Below the pieces are notes generated by a model. It searched no databases, had not been told where the DNA came from, and saw only the letters and a program-made list of their open reading frames with translations. From Streptomyces apocyni (GTDB lineage: Bacteria > Actinomycetota > Actinomycetes > Streptomycetales > Streptomycetaceae), in NCBI RefSeq assembly GCF_009739465.1, contig NZ_WHOM01000078.1, forward strand, positions 51,230-115,229: a DNA stretch of 64,000 bases, read 5' to 3'. Position numbers and translations under genes: made by a program. The first letter of the stretch is position 1. Each line of letters starts with the position of its first letter. This document shows, piece by piece, positions 1 to 6,965 of this stretch.

Positions 1-108
1 CGGGCGCGCGAGCGGCGCGTGGGAGTGGCGCCCGGCCTGGCGGCCACCGGCCGGTGGGGCGGGAGGGTACGTCTGGGGCTCGTGGGATCAGGTCGCGGAG
101 TGAAGTGC

Positions 109-161
109 GACTTTGGTACACCAAAAGTCGGGCAAAAGGGGCGGCTTGCTGTACCAAAGTC
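109..161. repeat. 12-bp inverted repeat in an AT-rich pocket
   Basis: GACTTTGGTACA at 109-120 is the exact reverse complement of TGTACCAAAGTC at 150-161. A further partial copy (ACCAAAAGTC) follows the left arm directly. AT-rich inverted repeats in GC-rich DNA are often operators; no adjacent gene is visible. Confidence 0.55.
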
Positions 162-325
162 TCCCTTTACCTCCGACAGGGGTGGGATGGGGTCGCCGAG
201 CAGCCCCCAGCTCGACTCACCGACCCTGACCCCGGGCCCTCGCTCAGCGTCACGCGCTGGGCGTGAGCGACGGCCGACAGCAGACCACCACCCCTGCCAC
301 CTGCCGACCTCAAGCCGAGGCCGCA

Positions 326-376
<51 letters not shown>

Positions 377-411
377 AGGCCACACCCCACCACTCGCATC
401 CCGCAACCACC

Positions 412-690
412 CGCAACTGCCAAGCCGGGGCCCCACACCCGACCCCGCCGCTCGCGCGCCCGGCCACCCTCACTGTCCGCAGCCGCCAGGCCGACACCAC
501 ACTCCCACCCGGCCTTGGCGCGCTCGGATCACCCACGACCCGCAGCCGCCGAGCCGGGGCAGCACAACCCACTCAGCCTTCGCGCGCACCGACCGCCCCC
601 ACGACCTGCAGGCGCTGAGCCGGTGTCGGGCCACCCATCCCCCTCGTGCGCACCGGCCACCCCCACGACCCGCAGCCGCTGAGCCGGTGT
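412..690. repeat. degenerate ~65-bp repeat array, about 5 copies
   Basis: A core related to CGCAGCCGCTGAGCCGG recurs starting near 412, 478, 541, 607 and 671, i.e. at 63-66 bp steps. The last two or three copies are closest, sharing CCCCACGACC before the core and GTGTCG after it. The steps are not all multiples of three, so this is probably not a protein repeat. Confidence 0.65.
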
Positions 691-1043
691 CGCACCACCC
701 CACCCCCCTCATGCGCCCCAACAACCAATCCGCACCCGGCACTCAAACGCTCACCACCCTCCACCCGTCCCGCTGCCCTGTTTTTGGGCCGCCCGGTGTA
801 CCTCAGCCTCGCGGGTCCGGGACGGGTGTCAAGGGTGGAGCGACAGCGGAATCGGCGCAGCCGACGCGACCAAAGGGAGCGCCCTTTACACCCGGCCCGG
901 ACCCGCCACCATCCGACGAACCGGGCGGCCACCGGCGCCCAACGCGGTACTGGCCCACCACAACGCAGCCCCGCCCCACCCCCACCACCCCCACCACCCC
1001 AACCGACCCCGGCGCCGCTGGTGGTCCAGTACTCCACGGTCCG

Positions 1044-1427
1044 CTAGGTGCGGGTTGCCGTGCTGGGGGCGGTGGCTGACGCAGTGTCGATTGCTTCGGC
1101 CAGGACGTCGCGGGAGCGGACCAGGTCGGCGATCGTTCGGTCGATGCGGTCGCGTTCCGCGATCAGCTCGTTGACCAGCTGGGGCGTGGCGAACTCGTTC
1201 GGGCGGCCGTCCTCGTCCCGCATACACGGAAGCAGCCGCGCGATCTTCTTGCTGGTCAACCCTGCGGCGTAGAGCGCCTGGATACGGATGACCCGGTCGA
1301 CCGCCCACGCGCCGAAGTTCCGATGACCACCGGGCGTTCGCTCGGCCCGCAGCAGGCCCTGCTGCTCGTAGTAGCGCAGGGAACGTTCACTCACCCCGCT
1401 CCGCCGCGCCAGTTCACCGATCCGCAT
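1044..1427 (-). CDS. MerR-family transcriptional regulator
   Basis: A 127-residue MerR-type regulator. The N-terminal winged helix-turn-helix is clear: MRIGELARRSGVS at residues 1-13, then LRYYEQQGLL at 17-26 and the wing TPGGHRNF at 31-38. A dimerisation helix and a short C-terminal sensor region follow; only one cysteine (Cys68) is present, so a multi-cysteine metal site is unlikely. The ATG at 1427 begins the conserved domain; the frame extends upstream only through a 15-bp tandem repeat. It is divergent from the Old Yellow Enzyme gene and probably controls it from the shared intergenic region. The effector is unknown, but an electrophile is plausible given the neighbour. Confidence 0.9.
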   Translation of the reverse strand: MRIGELARRSGVSERSLRYYEQQGLLRAERTPGGHRNFGAWAVDRVIRIQALYAAGLTSKKIARLLPCMRDEDGRPNEFATPQLVNELIAERDRIDRTIADLVRSRDVLAEAIDTASATAPSTATRT

Positions 1428-1440
1428 GGTCCACCTCGCA

Positions 1441-1500
1441 ACTGTCCGCCCCACCACTGTCCGACCCACAACTGTCCGACCCACAACTGTCCGCCCCGCA
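1441..1500. repeat. four 15-bp tandem repeats
   Basis: Four consecutive 15-bp units of the form ACTGTCCGMCCCACM fill 1441-1500, between the start of the MerR gene and the likely operator. They could carry repeated protein-binding sites or be plain slippage repeats. Confidence 0.85.
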
Positions 1501-1540
1501 GGGCTGACACGGGCTTGACGCCCGACACGGGGCTTGAATC

Positions 1541-1554
1541 TGACACGGGTGTCA
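1541..1554. promoter_or_regulatory. candidate MerR operator
   Basis: TGACACGGGTGTCA has perfect 6-bp arms around a 2-bp centre. It sits 17 bp before the ATG of the Old Yellow Enzyme gene and within the divergent interval. MerR regulators usually bind dyads between promoter elements; TTGAAT at 1534-1539 could be the -35 element, but the -10 element is not obvious. Confidence 0.5.
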
Positions 1555-1571
1555 CCTTTTACCGTACCGGC

Positions 1572-2708
1572 ATGACGAGCACATCAGCTGACTCCCGCCT
1601 CTTCGACCCCGCCACCCTCGGGCCTCTGCGCCTGCCGAACCGGCTGGTGATGGCGCCGCTGACCCGTAACCGTGCCGGAGCCGACGGGGTTCCGCAGCCG
1701 ATCATGGCCACCTACTACGCGCAGCGGGCCTCGGCGGGGCTGATCATCGCCGAGGCGACCACGCCCAACGCCGTCGGGCAGACCTACCCCAACATCCCCG
1801 CCATCCATGACCGAACCCATGTGACCGGGTGGCGGCGTGTCACCGACGCGGTACGTGCGGCCGGTGGCCGGATGTTCCTGCAGTTGCAGCACGGTGGCCG
1901 GGTCGGCCACCCGGACAACAGCGGGCTGATGCCGGTCGCGCCCTCGCCCGTTCCGCTGCCGGACACGATCCACACCCCCGGAGGGCGCGTGCCTTCCGTC
2001 GTTCCGCGTGAGCTGGCCCTCGGCGAGATACGGACCACGGTGGCCGACTTCGCCGCGGCCTCGCGCAACGCCATCGACGCGGGCTTCGCTGGCGTGGAGG
2101 TACACGCGGCCAACGGTCAGCTCATCCACCAGTTCCTGACGAAGAACACCAATCACCGCACCGACGCCTACGGGGGCCCGGTCGCCAGCCGCATCCGATT
2201 CGCGGTCGAGGTGGTCCGCGCCGTCGCCGACGCGATCGGTCCCGAACGCGTGGGCCTGCGTATCTCCCCTGGAGCCACCTTCAACGGCATCAAGGAAGAG
2301 GAAAGTGACGCCGAGCGCGTCTATACGGCACTCGTCGACGCCGTGGCCGAGATCAGCCCGGCCTACCTGCACATCGAGTTCGCCAACCCGGACCAGGGCC
2401 TCTTCCAGGACATTCGCGCGGCCTGGCCGGGCACTCTGATCGCCAACCCCGCGCTGGCGTGGGGGCAACCGCTGCCAGCCGACGGTGGCCGCCACGCGGG
2501 CGAGCGGCTCCTGGCCGCCGGAGCCGACCTGATCGCGCTGGGCCGTGCGTTCCTGGCCAACCCCGACCTGGTCGAACGGTTGCGCGTCGGCGCACCCCTC
2601 AACCCCGTACGGGACCAGTACACGATGTACACGGGTGGAGAGACGGGTTACACCGACTACCCCGTGCTGGCCGCCGCCGCCCCGCAGCCGGCTGGAACGC
2701 CTGGCTGA
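1572..2708 (+). CDS. Old Yellow Enzyme-family alkene reductase
   Basis: A 378-residue FMN-dependent oxidoreductase that should reduce electrophilic alkenes (enones, nitro-compounds) with NAD(P)H in the cytoplasm. The N-terminus FDPATLGPLRLPNRLVMAPL and the C-terminal GRAFLANPDLVERL phosphate-binding segment are typical, and length fits the family. The substrate-binding motif reads HAANGQL (His178, Asn181): the two ligands for the substrate carbonyl are kept, but the position that holds the proton-donor Tyr in OYE1 (His-x-x-Asn-x-Tyr) is Gln183. The ATG at 1572 is chosen because the upstream frame is repeat-derived. Divergent from and probably regulated by the MerR gene. Convergent with the next gene. 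Confidence 0.92.
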   Translation: MTSTSADSRLFDPATLGPLRLPNRLVMAPLTRNRAGADGVPQPIMATYYAQRASAGLIIAEATTPNAVGQTYPNIPAIHDRTHVTGWRRVTDAVRAAGGRMFLQLQHGGRVGHPDNSGLMPVAPSPVPLPDTIHTPGGRVPSVVPRELALGEIRTTVADFAAASRNAIDAGFAGVEVHAANGQLIHQFLTKNTNHRTDAYGGPVASRIRFAVEVVRAVADAIGPERVGLRISPGATFNGIKEEESDAERVYTALVDAVAEISPAYLHIEFANPDQGLFQDIRAAWPGTLIANPALAWGQPLPADGGRHAGERLLAAGADLIALGRAFLANPDLVERLRVGAPLNPVRDQYTMYTGGETGYTDYPVLAAAAPQPAGTPG

Positions 2709-2728
2709 GGCGGGCAGCGGTCTCTTGT

Positions 2729-3301
2729 CTACTTGAAGAAGGCGATGCCGTCGTCGGGGAGGTCGCCGAGGTCCTTCGCCCAGGACTGGACGTCCTCGGG
2801 GGTGACGACCTTCTTCAGCTGAGCTGACATGTACGGGCGCAGCGGGACCTCGGGGGTCTGCTTCTCGCCGACCCACATCAGGTCGCTCTTGACGTAGCCG
2901 TACAGGCGCTTACCGCCGCTGTACGGGCCGGACGCGGCGGTGCGGGCGACCGCGTCCGTTGCCAGGTCGATCTGCGGCTTCTTGTCCGCCAGCTCGCCGT
3001 ACCAGACCTCGACGACACCGTCGTCGCGGACCATCACGACCTCGACCTTGCGCTCCTTGTCGATACGCCAGAAGCCGGACTCGGACTCCAGCGGCTTGAC
3101 CTTGTTGCCCTCGGCGTCGAGCACCCAGGTGTGGGAGCGATACTCCAGGAAGTCCCGGCCGTCGTGGCTGAAGCTGACCTCCTGCCCGAAGTTGCACTTC
3201 TCGGCGCCGGGGAAGTCAGAGACTCCCGCGCCCGCCCAGTTGCCCAGCAGGAAGGCGAGGGGGACGAGGTCCGGGTGGAGGTCGGACGGGATCTCGATCA
3301 T
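2729..3301 (-). CDS. nitrobindin-like FABP-fold protein
   Basis: A 190-residue lipocalin-like beta-barrel of the nitrobindin (DUF1794) family. The signature GNWAGAG is at residues 20-26, matching GxWxGxG. Nitrobindins bind ferric haem and can isomerise peroxynitrite, but they use a C-terminal His as haem ligand; here the matching segment reads RPYMSAQLKKV with no His. This fits the actinobacterial 'ferric nitrobindin-like' subgroup in which haem binding is doubtful. The ATG at 3301 starts the family domain. A 33-residue membrane microprotein gene lies 51 bp upstream on the same strand, probably co-transcribed. Confidence 0.88.
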   Translation of the reverse strand: MIEIPSDLHPDLVPLAFLLGNWAGAGVSDFPGAEKCNFGQEVSFSHDGRDFLEYRSHTWVLDAEGNKVKPLESESGFWRIDKERKVEVVMVRDDGVVEVWYGELADKKPQIDLATDAVARTAASGPYSGGKRLYGYVKSDLMWVGEKQTPEVPLRPYMSAQLKKVVTPEDVQSWAKDLGDLPDDGIAFFK

Positions 3302-3352
3302 GAGTTCAGCTCAGGCGATCTGTGTAGGAGGCGGTGCGGGGTGTGCGGGCGG

Positions 3353-3454
3353 TCAGCGCTGGCCCTGGTACAGCTTCTTCACGGCCAGCACGGAGAACGC
3401 GAGAACGCCGACGGCGACCAGAACCAACAGAGACTCGAAGAATGCCACAAGCAC
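3353..3454 (-). CDS. single-pass membrane microprotein (33 aa)
   Basis: A 33-residue open frame starting GTG at 3454. A GAGGAG ribosome-binding site lies at 3461-3466, 6 nt before the start. Residues 2-25 form one hydrophobic segment (FFESLLVLVAVGVLAFSVLA), followed by a basic tail KKLYQGQR, so an N-out/C-in membrane orientation is likely. Codon positions look coding (C/G in third positions). It lies just upstream of the nitrobindin-like gene on the same strand. Function unknown. Confidence 0.7.
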   Translation of the reverse strand: MLVAFFESLLVLVAVGVLAFSVLAVKKLYQGQR

Positions 3455-3610
3455 GGGGTGCTCCTCGATGAGCGATGGTGAACGGTGAGTGGTGGATGGG
3501 CGTGGTGGATGGTGAGCAGGACAGAGCCGGACCCAGCTTAGTCGGCCGCCGCCCGGCTCTCTCTGTGAGGTCCGCCGGGTGTGATTTCAGTGCGGGCATA
3601 CAGTGCGGGC

Positions 3611-3973
3611 ATGGCGAAGAAGCTCGTGATCAAGGTGACCGCCGGGGCCGATGCCCCTGAGCGCTGCTCGCAGGCCTTTACGGTGGCGGCTGTGGCCGCG
3701 GCCAGTGGGGTGGAGATCTCGCTGTGGCTGACCGGTGAGTCGGCGTGGTTCGCGTTGCCGGGGCGGGCCGCGGAGTTTGAGCTGCCGCATGCCGCGCCGT
3801 TGCCGGATCTGCTGGCGTCGATCCAGGCGGCCGGGCAGGTCACGCTGTGTACGCAGTGCGCGGCCCGACGGGACATCGGCGAGAAGGACGTGCTGGAGGG
3901 GGTGCGGATTGCGGGGGCTCAGGTGTTCGTCAGCGAGATCATGGCGGATGGGGCCCAGGCGCTCGTCTACTGA
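3611..3973 (+). CDS. DsrE-family protein
   Basis: A 120-residue DsrE/F-like protein. The start MAKKLVIKVTAG forms the first beta strand; the protein then shows the alternating fold of the family, with a CTQC motif near residues 79-82 and VRIAGAQVFVSEIM near the C-terminus. Family members take part in sulfur relay or bind small metabolites; a single CxxC and no partner DsrF/H makes the exact role unclear. Its position beside a sulfurtransferase cluster on the opposite strand supports a sulfur-related role. The ATG at 3611 is preferred over the upstream start, which adds ten non-conserved residues. Confidence 0.85.
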   Translation: MAKKLVIKVTAGADAPERCSQAFTVAAVAAASGVEISLWLTGESAWFALPGRAAEFELPHAAPLPDLLASIQAAGQVTLCTQCAARRDIGEKDVLEGVRIAGAQVFVSEIMADGAQALVY

Positions 3974-3983
3974 ACCCGGCCGG

Positions 3984-4250
3984 TCATTCGGAGCCGCGGC
4001 GCTTCTTGCCGTCCAGTTCGTCCCACCACTCGTCGGACTTCGGGTCCCCGGACGGATCGTCCCACCAGCGGTCGTCCGGGCCTCGCCGGTTGGCGACGAT
4101 GGCGGAGAGCGGCGCGAGGACCATCGCGACCACGCACATTGCGACAGCCGCGGGGACCGACCAGAGCCGTACGACGGCCGACCCCAGTACGAACAGGGCC
4201 AGACAGCCGCCCATCATGACGAAGTAGACATGCATCCGTCTCGCCAGCAT
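3984..4250 (-). CDS. DUF3099 membrane protein
   Basis: An 88-residue protein with two hydrophobic segments (about residues 10-26 and 30-47) followed by a hydrophilic tail RRGPDDRWWDD...DEWWDEL rich in Trp and acidic residues. This layout matches the DUF3099 family of actinobacteria, whose function is unknown. The ATG at 4250 (MLARRMHVYF) fits the family start; a TTG at 4310 would add 20 unusual residues. It is convergent with the DsrE gene and may be co-transcribed with the DUF1416 gene upstream. Confidence 0.75.
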   Translation of the reverse strand: MLARRMHVYFVMMGGCLALFVLGSAVVRLWSVPAAVAMCVVAMVLAPLSAIVANRRGPDDRWWDDPSGDPKSDEWWDELDGKKRRGSE

Positions 4251-4353
4251 AGGTCCAGCGTAGGACGGAAAAGCCGGAGAGCCGCACCCTTTGTCCTGGT
4301 AAGCGTCCAACCCCCAGGGGCGCGGCCCTCCGGCCGTAGGTGTGCCGTCTGGA

Positions 4354-4644
4354 TCAGACGGCGATGGCGACCTCGGCCGCCCCGCCCTGCTGGGCCACGA
4401 CCGTACGGTCGGCCGTCGCGCCGGGCACCAGGGCCCGCAGGGTCCACGTACCGGGCGCCGCGAAGAAGCGGAACTGTCCGGTCGCCGAGGTCGGAACCTC
4501 GGCGGTGAACTCGCCGCCGCCGTCGAGCAGACGTACGTAGCCGGAGACCGGCTCGCCGTCGCGGGTCACGGAACCCTGGATGATCGTCTCCCCGGCCACG
4601 TCAACGCCTGCCAGGTCCGGGCCGCCAGCCTTTGCTCCACACAT
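4354..4644 (-). CDS. DUF1416 protein, sulfurtransferase-linked
   Basis: A 96-residue beta-rich protein beginning MCGAKAGGPDL. It carries a carboxypeptidase-regulatory-like beta-sandwich: VTRDGEPVSGYVRLLD, then GEFTAEVPTSATGQFRFFAAPGTWTLR. This is the DUF1416 family, which in Streptomyces follows the thiosulfate sulfurtransferase gene. The conserved Cys2 near the N-terminus could be functional. It lies 93 bp downstream of the sulfurtransferase gene on the same strand, separated by a repeat, so is likely in the same operon and under the same attenuation. Confidence 0.85.
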   Translation of the reverse strand: MCGAKAGGPDLAGVDVAGETIIQGSVTRDGEPVSGYVRLLDGGGEFTAEVPTSATGQFRFFAAPGTWTLRALVPGATADRTVVAQQGGAAEVAIAV

Positions 4645-4679
4645 CTCGTCAGTCCTGTCCTCTGGTGCGAGTGGGTCGG

Positions 4680-4741
4680 TTGGTGTCGCTCAGTCGCTCA
4701 GTAGCTCAGTTGCTGAGTCGCTGAATCGGTCAGTCGCTCAG
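4680..4741. repeat. imperfect short repeats (CAGTCGCTCAG type)
   Basis: Degenerate repeats related to CAGTCGCTCAGT and AGTTGCTGAGTCGCTGA fill the gap between the sulfurtransferase and DUF1416 genes. Direct and inverted copies are mixed, so local hairpins can form in the transcript. Confidence 0.6.
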
Positions 4742-5574
4742 TTGGAGCCGAGCTCGATCGGCACGCCGACCAAGGAGCCGTACTCGGTCCACGAGCCGTC
4801 GTAGTTCTTGACGTTCTCGACGCCGAGCAGCTCGTGCAGCACGAACCAGGTGAGCGCCGAGCGCTCACCGATGCGGCAGTAGGCGATGGTGTCCTTGGCG
4901 AGGTCGACCTGCTCGTCGGCGTAGAGCTGCTTGAGGTCGTCGTCCGACTTGAAGGTGCCGTCGTCGTTGGCGTTCTTGGACCACGGGATGCTGCGGGCGC
5001 TCGGTACGTGGCCGGGGCGCTGCGACTGTTCCTGCGGCAGGTGGGCCGGGGCGAGGAGCTTGCCGCTGAACTCGTCGGGCGAGCGTACGTCGACGATGTT
5101 CTGGGTGCCGATCGCGGCGAGCACGTCGTCGCGGAAGGCGCGGATCGCGGTGTTCTGAGCCTTGGCCTTGTACTCGGTGGCCGGGCGCTTGGGGACCTCG
5201 CTGACCAGGTCGCGGGAGTCCAGCTCCCACTTCTTGCGGCCGCCGTCGAGGAGCTTCACCGAGTCGTGGCCGTACAGCTTGAAGTACCAGTAGGCGTAGC
5301 TGGCGAACCAGTTGTTGTTGCCGCCGTAGAGGATGACCGTGTCGTCGTTCGCGATGCCGCGCTGCGAGAGCAGGGCCTCGAAACCGGCCTGGTCGACGAA
5401 GTCGCGGCGGACCGGGTCCTGCAGGTCCTGCTTCCAGTCGATCTTGACGGCGTTCGTGATGTGGTTCTTGTCGTACGCGGAGGTGTCCTCGTCGACCTCG
5501 ACGATGACGACCTTCGGGTTGTCGAGGTTGGCCTCGACCCAGTCGGCGTCTACCAGGACGTCACTGCGGCTCAT
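4738..5574 (-). CDS. cysA: thiosulfate sulfurtransferase (rhodanese)
   Basis: A 278-residue two-domain rhodanese. The N-terminal inactive domain carries VIVEVDEDTSAYDKNHITNA; the C-terminal domain carries NIVDVRSPDEF and the active loop CRIGERS with the catalytic Cys233. It should transfer sulfane sulfur from thiosulfate to a thiophilic acceptor in the cytoplasm. The sequence matches the actinobacterial CysA sulfurtransferase group, distinct from the sulfate ABC transporter subunit of the same name. Upstream lie a cysteine-containing leader peptide and an attenuator-like hairpin, implying control by cysteine supply. The DUF1416 gene follows. Confidence 0.92.
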   Translation of the reverse strand: MSRSDVLVDADWVEANLDNPKVVIVEVDEDTSAYDKNHITNAVKIDWKQDLQDPVRRDFVDQAGFEALLSQRGIANDDTVILYGGNNNWFASYAYWYFKLYGHDSVKLLDGGRKKWELDSRDLVSEVPKRPATEYKAKAQNTAIRAFRDDVLAAIGTQNIVDVRSPDEFSGKLLAPAHLPQEQSQRPGHVPSARSIPWSKNANDDGTFKSDDDLKQLYADEQVDLAKDTIAYCRIGERSALTWFVLHELLGVENVKNYDGSWTEYGSLVGVPIELGSN

Positions 5575-5589
5575 GTTTTCTACTCCTCC

Positions 5590-5627
5590 GGGGCAGTTCG
5601 GGGCAGTTCGGGGCAGTTCGGGCAGTT
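5590..5627. repeat. 10-bp tandem repeat GGGCAGTTCG
   Basis: Three perfect copies of GGGCAGTTCG at 5591-5620 and a partial fourth lie just upstream of the sulfurtransferase start codon, where they would be transcribed in its 5' leader. Confidence 0.85.
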
Positions 5628-5754
5628 GCGGCGGGGGCGGTACGCGAGAGTGTGCTGCTGCGGACGTCGGGTCGGCACGAGCGTTTGCGGGTATGCGTCA
5701 GCGTCGGCGCAGGGCACACGGGCGGCCCTGACTGAGGTCGAAGGGCCTGGGATA

Positions 5755-5772
5755 CGGGAGTGGGAACTCCCG
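5755..5772 (-). promoter_or_regulatory. attenuator-like hairpin after leader peptide
   Basis: CGGGAGT and ACTCCCG pair as a perfect 7-bp stem around a 4-nt loop. On the transcribed strand it starts 1 nt after the stop codon of the leader peptide and about 180 nt before the sulfurtransferase start. The position is what is expected for translation-coupled attenuation; there is no strong U tract. Confidence 0.55.
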
Positions 5773-5773
5773 C

Positions 5774-5857
5774 TCAGATGGCGCGACAGAGCATGGCGGC
5801 GACGCGGCACAGGTCTACTGCCCGCCGCTTCGTGAGGTCCGCCTGTCGCTGCTTCAT
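5774..5857 (-). CDS. cysteine-responsive leader peptide (27 aa)
   Basis: A 27-residue open frame starting MKQRQADLTKRR and ending VAAMLCRAI, with cysteines at 17 and 24. Short Arg/Cys-containing peptides of this form precede sulfur-assimilation genes in many actinobacteria and are annotated as putative leader peptides. Ribosome stalling at the Cys codons when cysteine is scarce would alter folding of the hairpin that begins right after the stop codon. The ribosome-binding site is weak. Confidence 0.8.
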   Translation of the reverse strand: MKQRQADLTKRRAVDLCRVAAMLCRAI

Positions 5858-6060
5858 GGGGTCGATCGTAGGGATGCTGCCGGGCCGTGTCACCGGCGTG
5901 TCGGATCGTGAGACGCGATCGTCCGCATGTCGGGATCGAATGCGGGTCGAGGCTGGCCCCGCACGGGGACGGGGCGGCTCGGGGGTGCTGTGTATCTACT
6001 GATCGGACGAGGGCGTCTCGAATTTCGGACAACCTCGCATTTCGCTGGCCGGGACCGGTC

Positions 6061-6100
6061 AGCGACTCACCGAGTTAGCGACTCACCGAGTTAGCGAGTT
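6061..6100. repeat. 16-bp tandem repeat
   Basis: Two exact copies of AGCGACTCACCGAGTT (6061-6076 and 6077-6092) and a truncated third lead up to and touch the stop codon of the LmeA-like gene. Confidence 0.85.
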
Positions 6101-6845
6101 AGCCCGCCAGCCTCACCTGGGAGCCCGTCACCGAGATCGCGACACCGTCCGCCACCGCCTCCACCTTCTCCAGGCCGATCCCGGACGGCAGCCCGTCGAC
6201 CTTCTGCTCGAAGTCGGTGATCTCCCGCAGCTTCGCGTCGGCGATCGGCAGCGCGGTCAGCCGCGGCATCGTGTCCGCCCGTACCTTCACCGTGTTCCCG
6301 CCATCGACGATCACCGAACTCAGCACCTCCGCGGGGGTGGTGAACTTCTGCCCGGTGCCCGGCATCGTGCCGGTGACCTCGATCTCGACCTTGATCTTGC
6401 CGTCGCCGCCGTCGGACAGGCCGGTCACCTTGGCGGTCACTCCGGGCATCACCTGTACGGGCTCCACCTCGGCGGCCTTCAGCAGTTCGGCATACGAGAT
6501 CCGGGCCGAGCCGGTGGCCCGACTCGCGGTGGCCGAGCTGTAGTTGTTGGAGAACGCGACGTCGTGCATCGTGGCCTTCAGCTCCTCGATGCGGACCTTC
6601 TCGCCCTCGTTCGACGCCTCCAGGCCGTCGATGCCGATCCGCACCTCGTCGAACTCACCGCTCATGACCTGGGTGAGGAACGGGAAGCCCTTGATCGAGA
6701 CGTCCGGCGTCTGCGCCAGGCCCTCGCTGGTCCGCAGCCGGTCCGCCGCCTTGTCCTCGGCGAAGCCGACCGCCAGGCGGTCGGCCGCCACGAACAGGCC
6801 CCCCAGAACCACAGTGATGATCAGGATGATTCGCAGTGCGCGCAT
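6099..6845 (-). CDS. LmeA-like (DUF2993) secreted protein
   Basis: A 248-residue protein starting MRALRIILIITVVLGGLFVAA, a signal peptide or membrane anchor at residues 1-21. The remainder matches the DUF2993 family: a repeated alpha/beta layout with GFPFLTQVMSGEFDEVRIGIDGL. The mycobacterial member LmeA is a periplasmic, phospholipid-binding protein involved in lipomannan elongation. In this organism it may bind or carry an envelope lipid. The ATG at 6845 is chosen because residues upstream are not hydrophobic. It is separated from the upstream membrane protein gene by a hairpin terminator, so is probably a separate transcript. Confidence 0.85.
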   Translation of the reverse strand: MRALRIILIITVVLGGLFVAADRLAVGFAEDKAADRLRTSEGLAQTPDVSIKGFPFLTQVMSGEFDEVRIGIDGLEASNEGEKVRIEELKATMHDVAFSNNYSSATASRATGSARISYAELLKAAEVEPVQVMPGVTAKVTGLSDGGDGKIKVEIEVTGTMPGTGQKFTTPAEVLSSVIVDGGNTVKVRADTMPRLTALPIADAKLREITDFEQKVDGLPSGIGLEKVEAVADGVAISVTGSQVRLAG

Positions 6846-6897
6846 GATTCGGTGTTTCCCCCACCTCAGCTGTCGTTGTTCGACCCTAAACGACACA

Positions 6898-6924
6898 TCC
6901 CCCACGACTTGCCGTCGCGGGGGA
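6898..6924 (-). terminator. hairpin terminator
   Basis: TCCCCC-A-CGAC pairs with GTCG-C-GGGGGA around a 5-nt loop, with a single A/C mismatch. It lies 42 bp after the stop codon of the large membrane protein gene and before the LmeA-like gene on the same strand. Confidence 0.6.
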
Positions 6925-6965
6925 CTGTCGACCAGCTGTGACGATCAGGGGTTTCGGCCGGGCTC

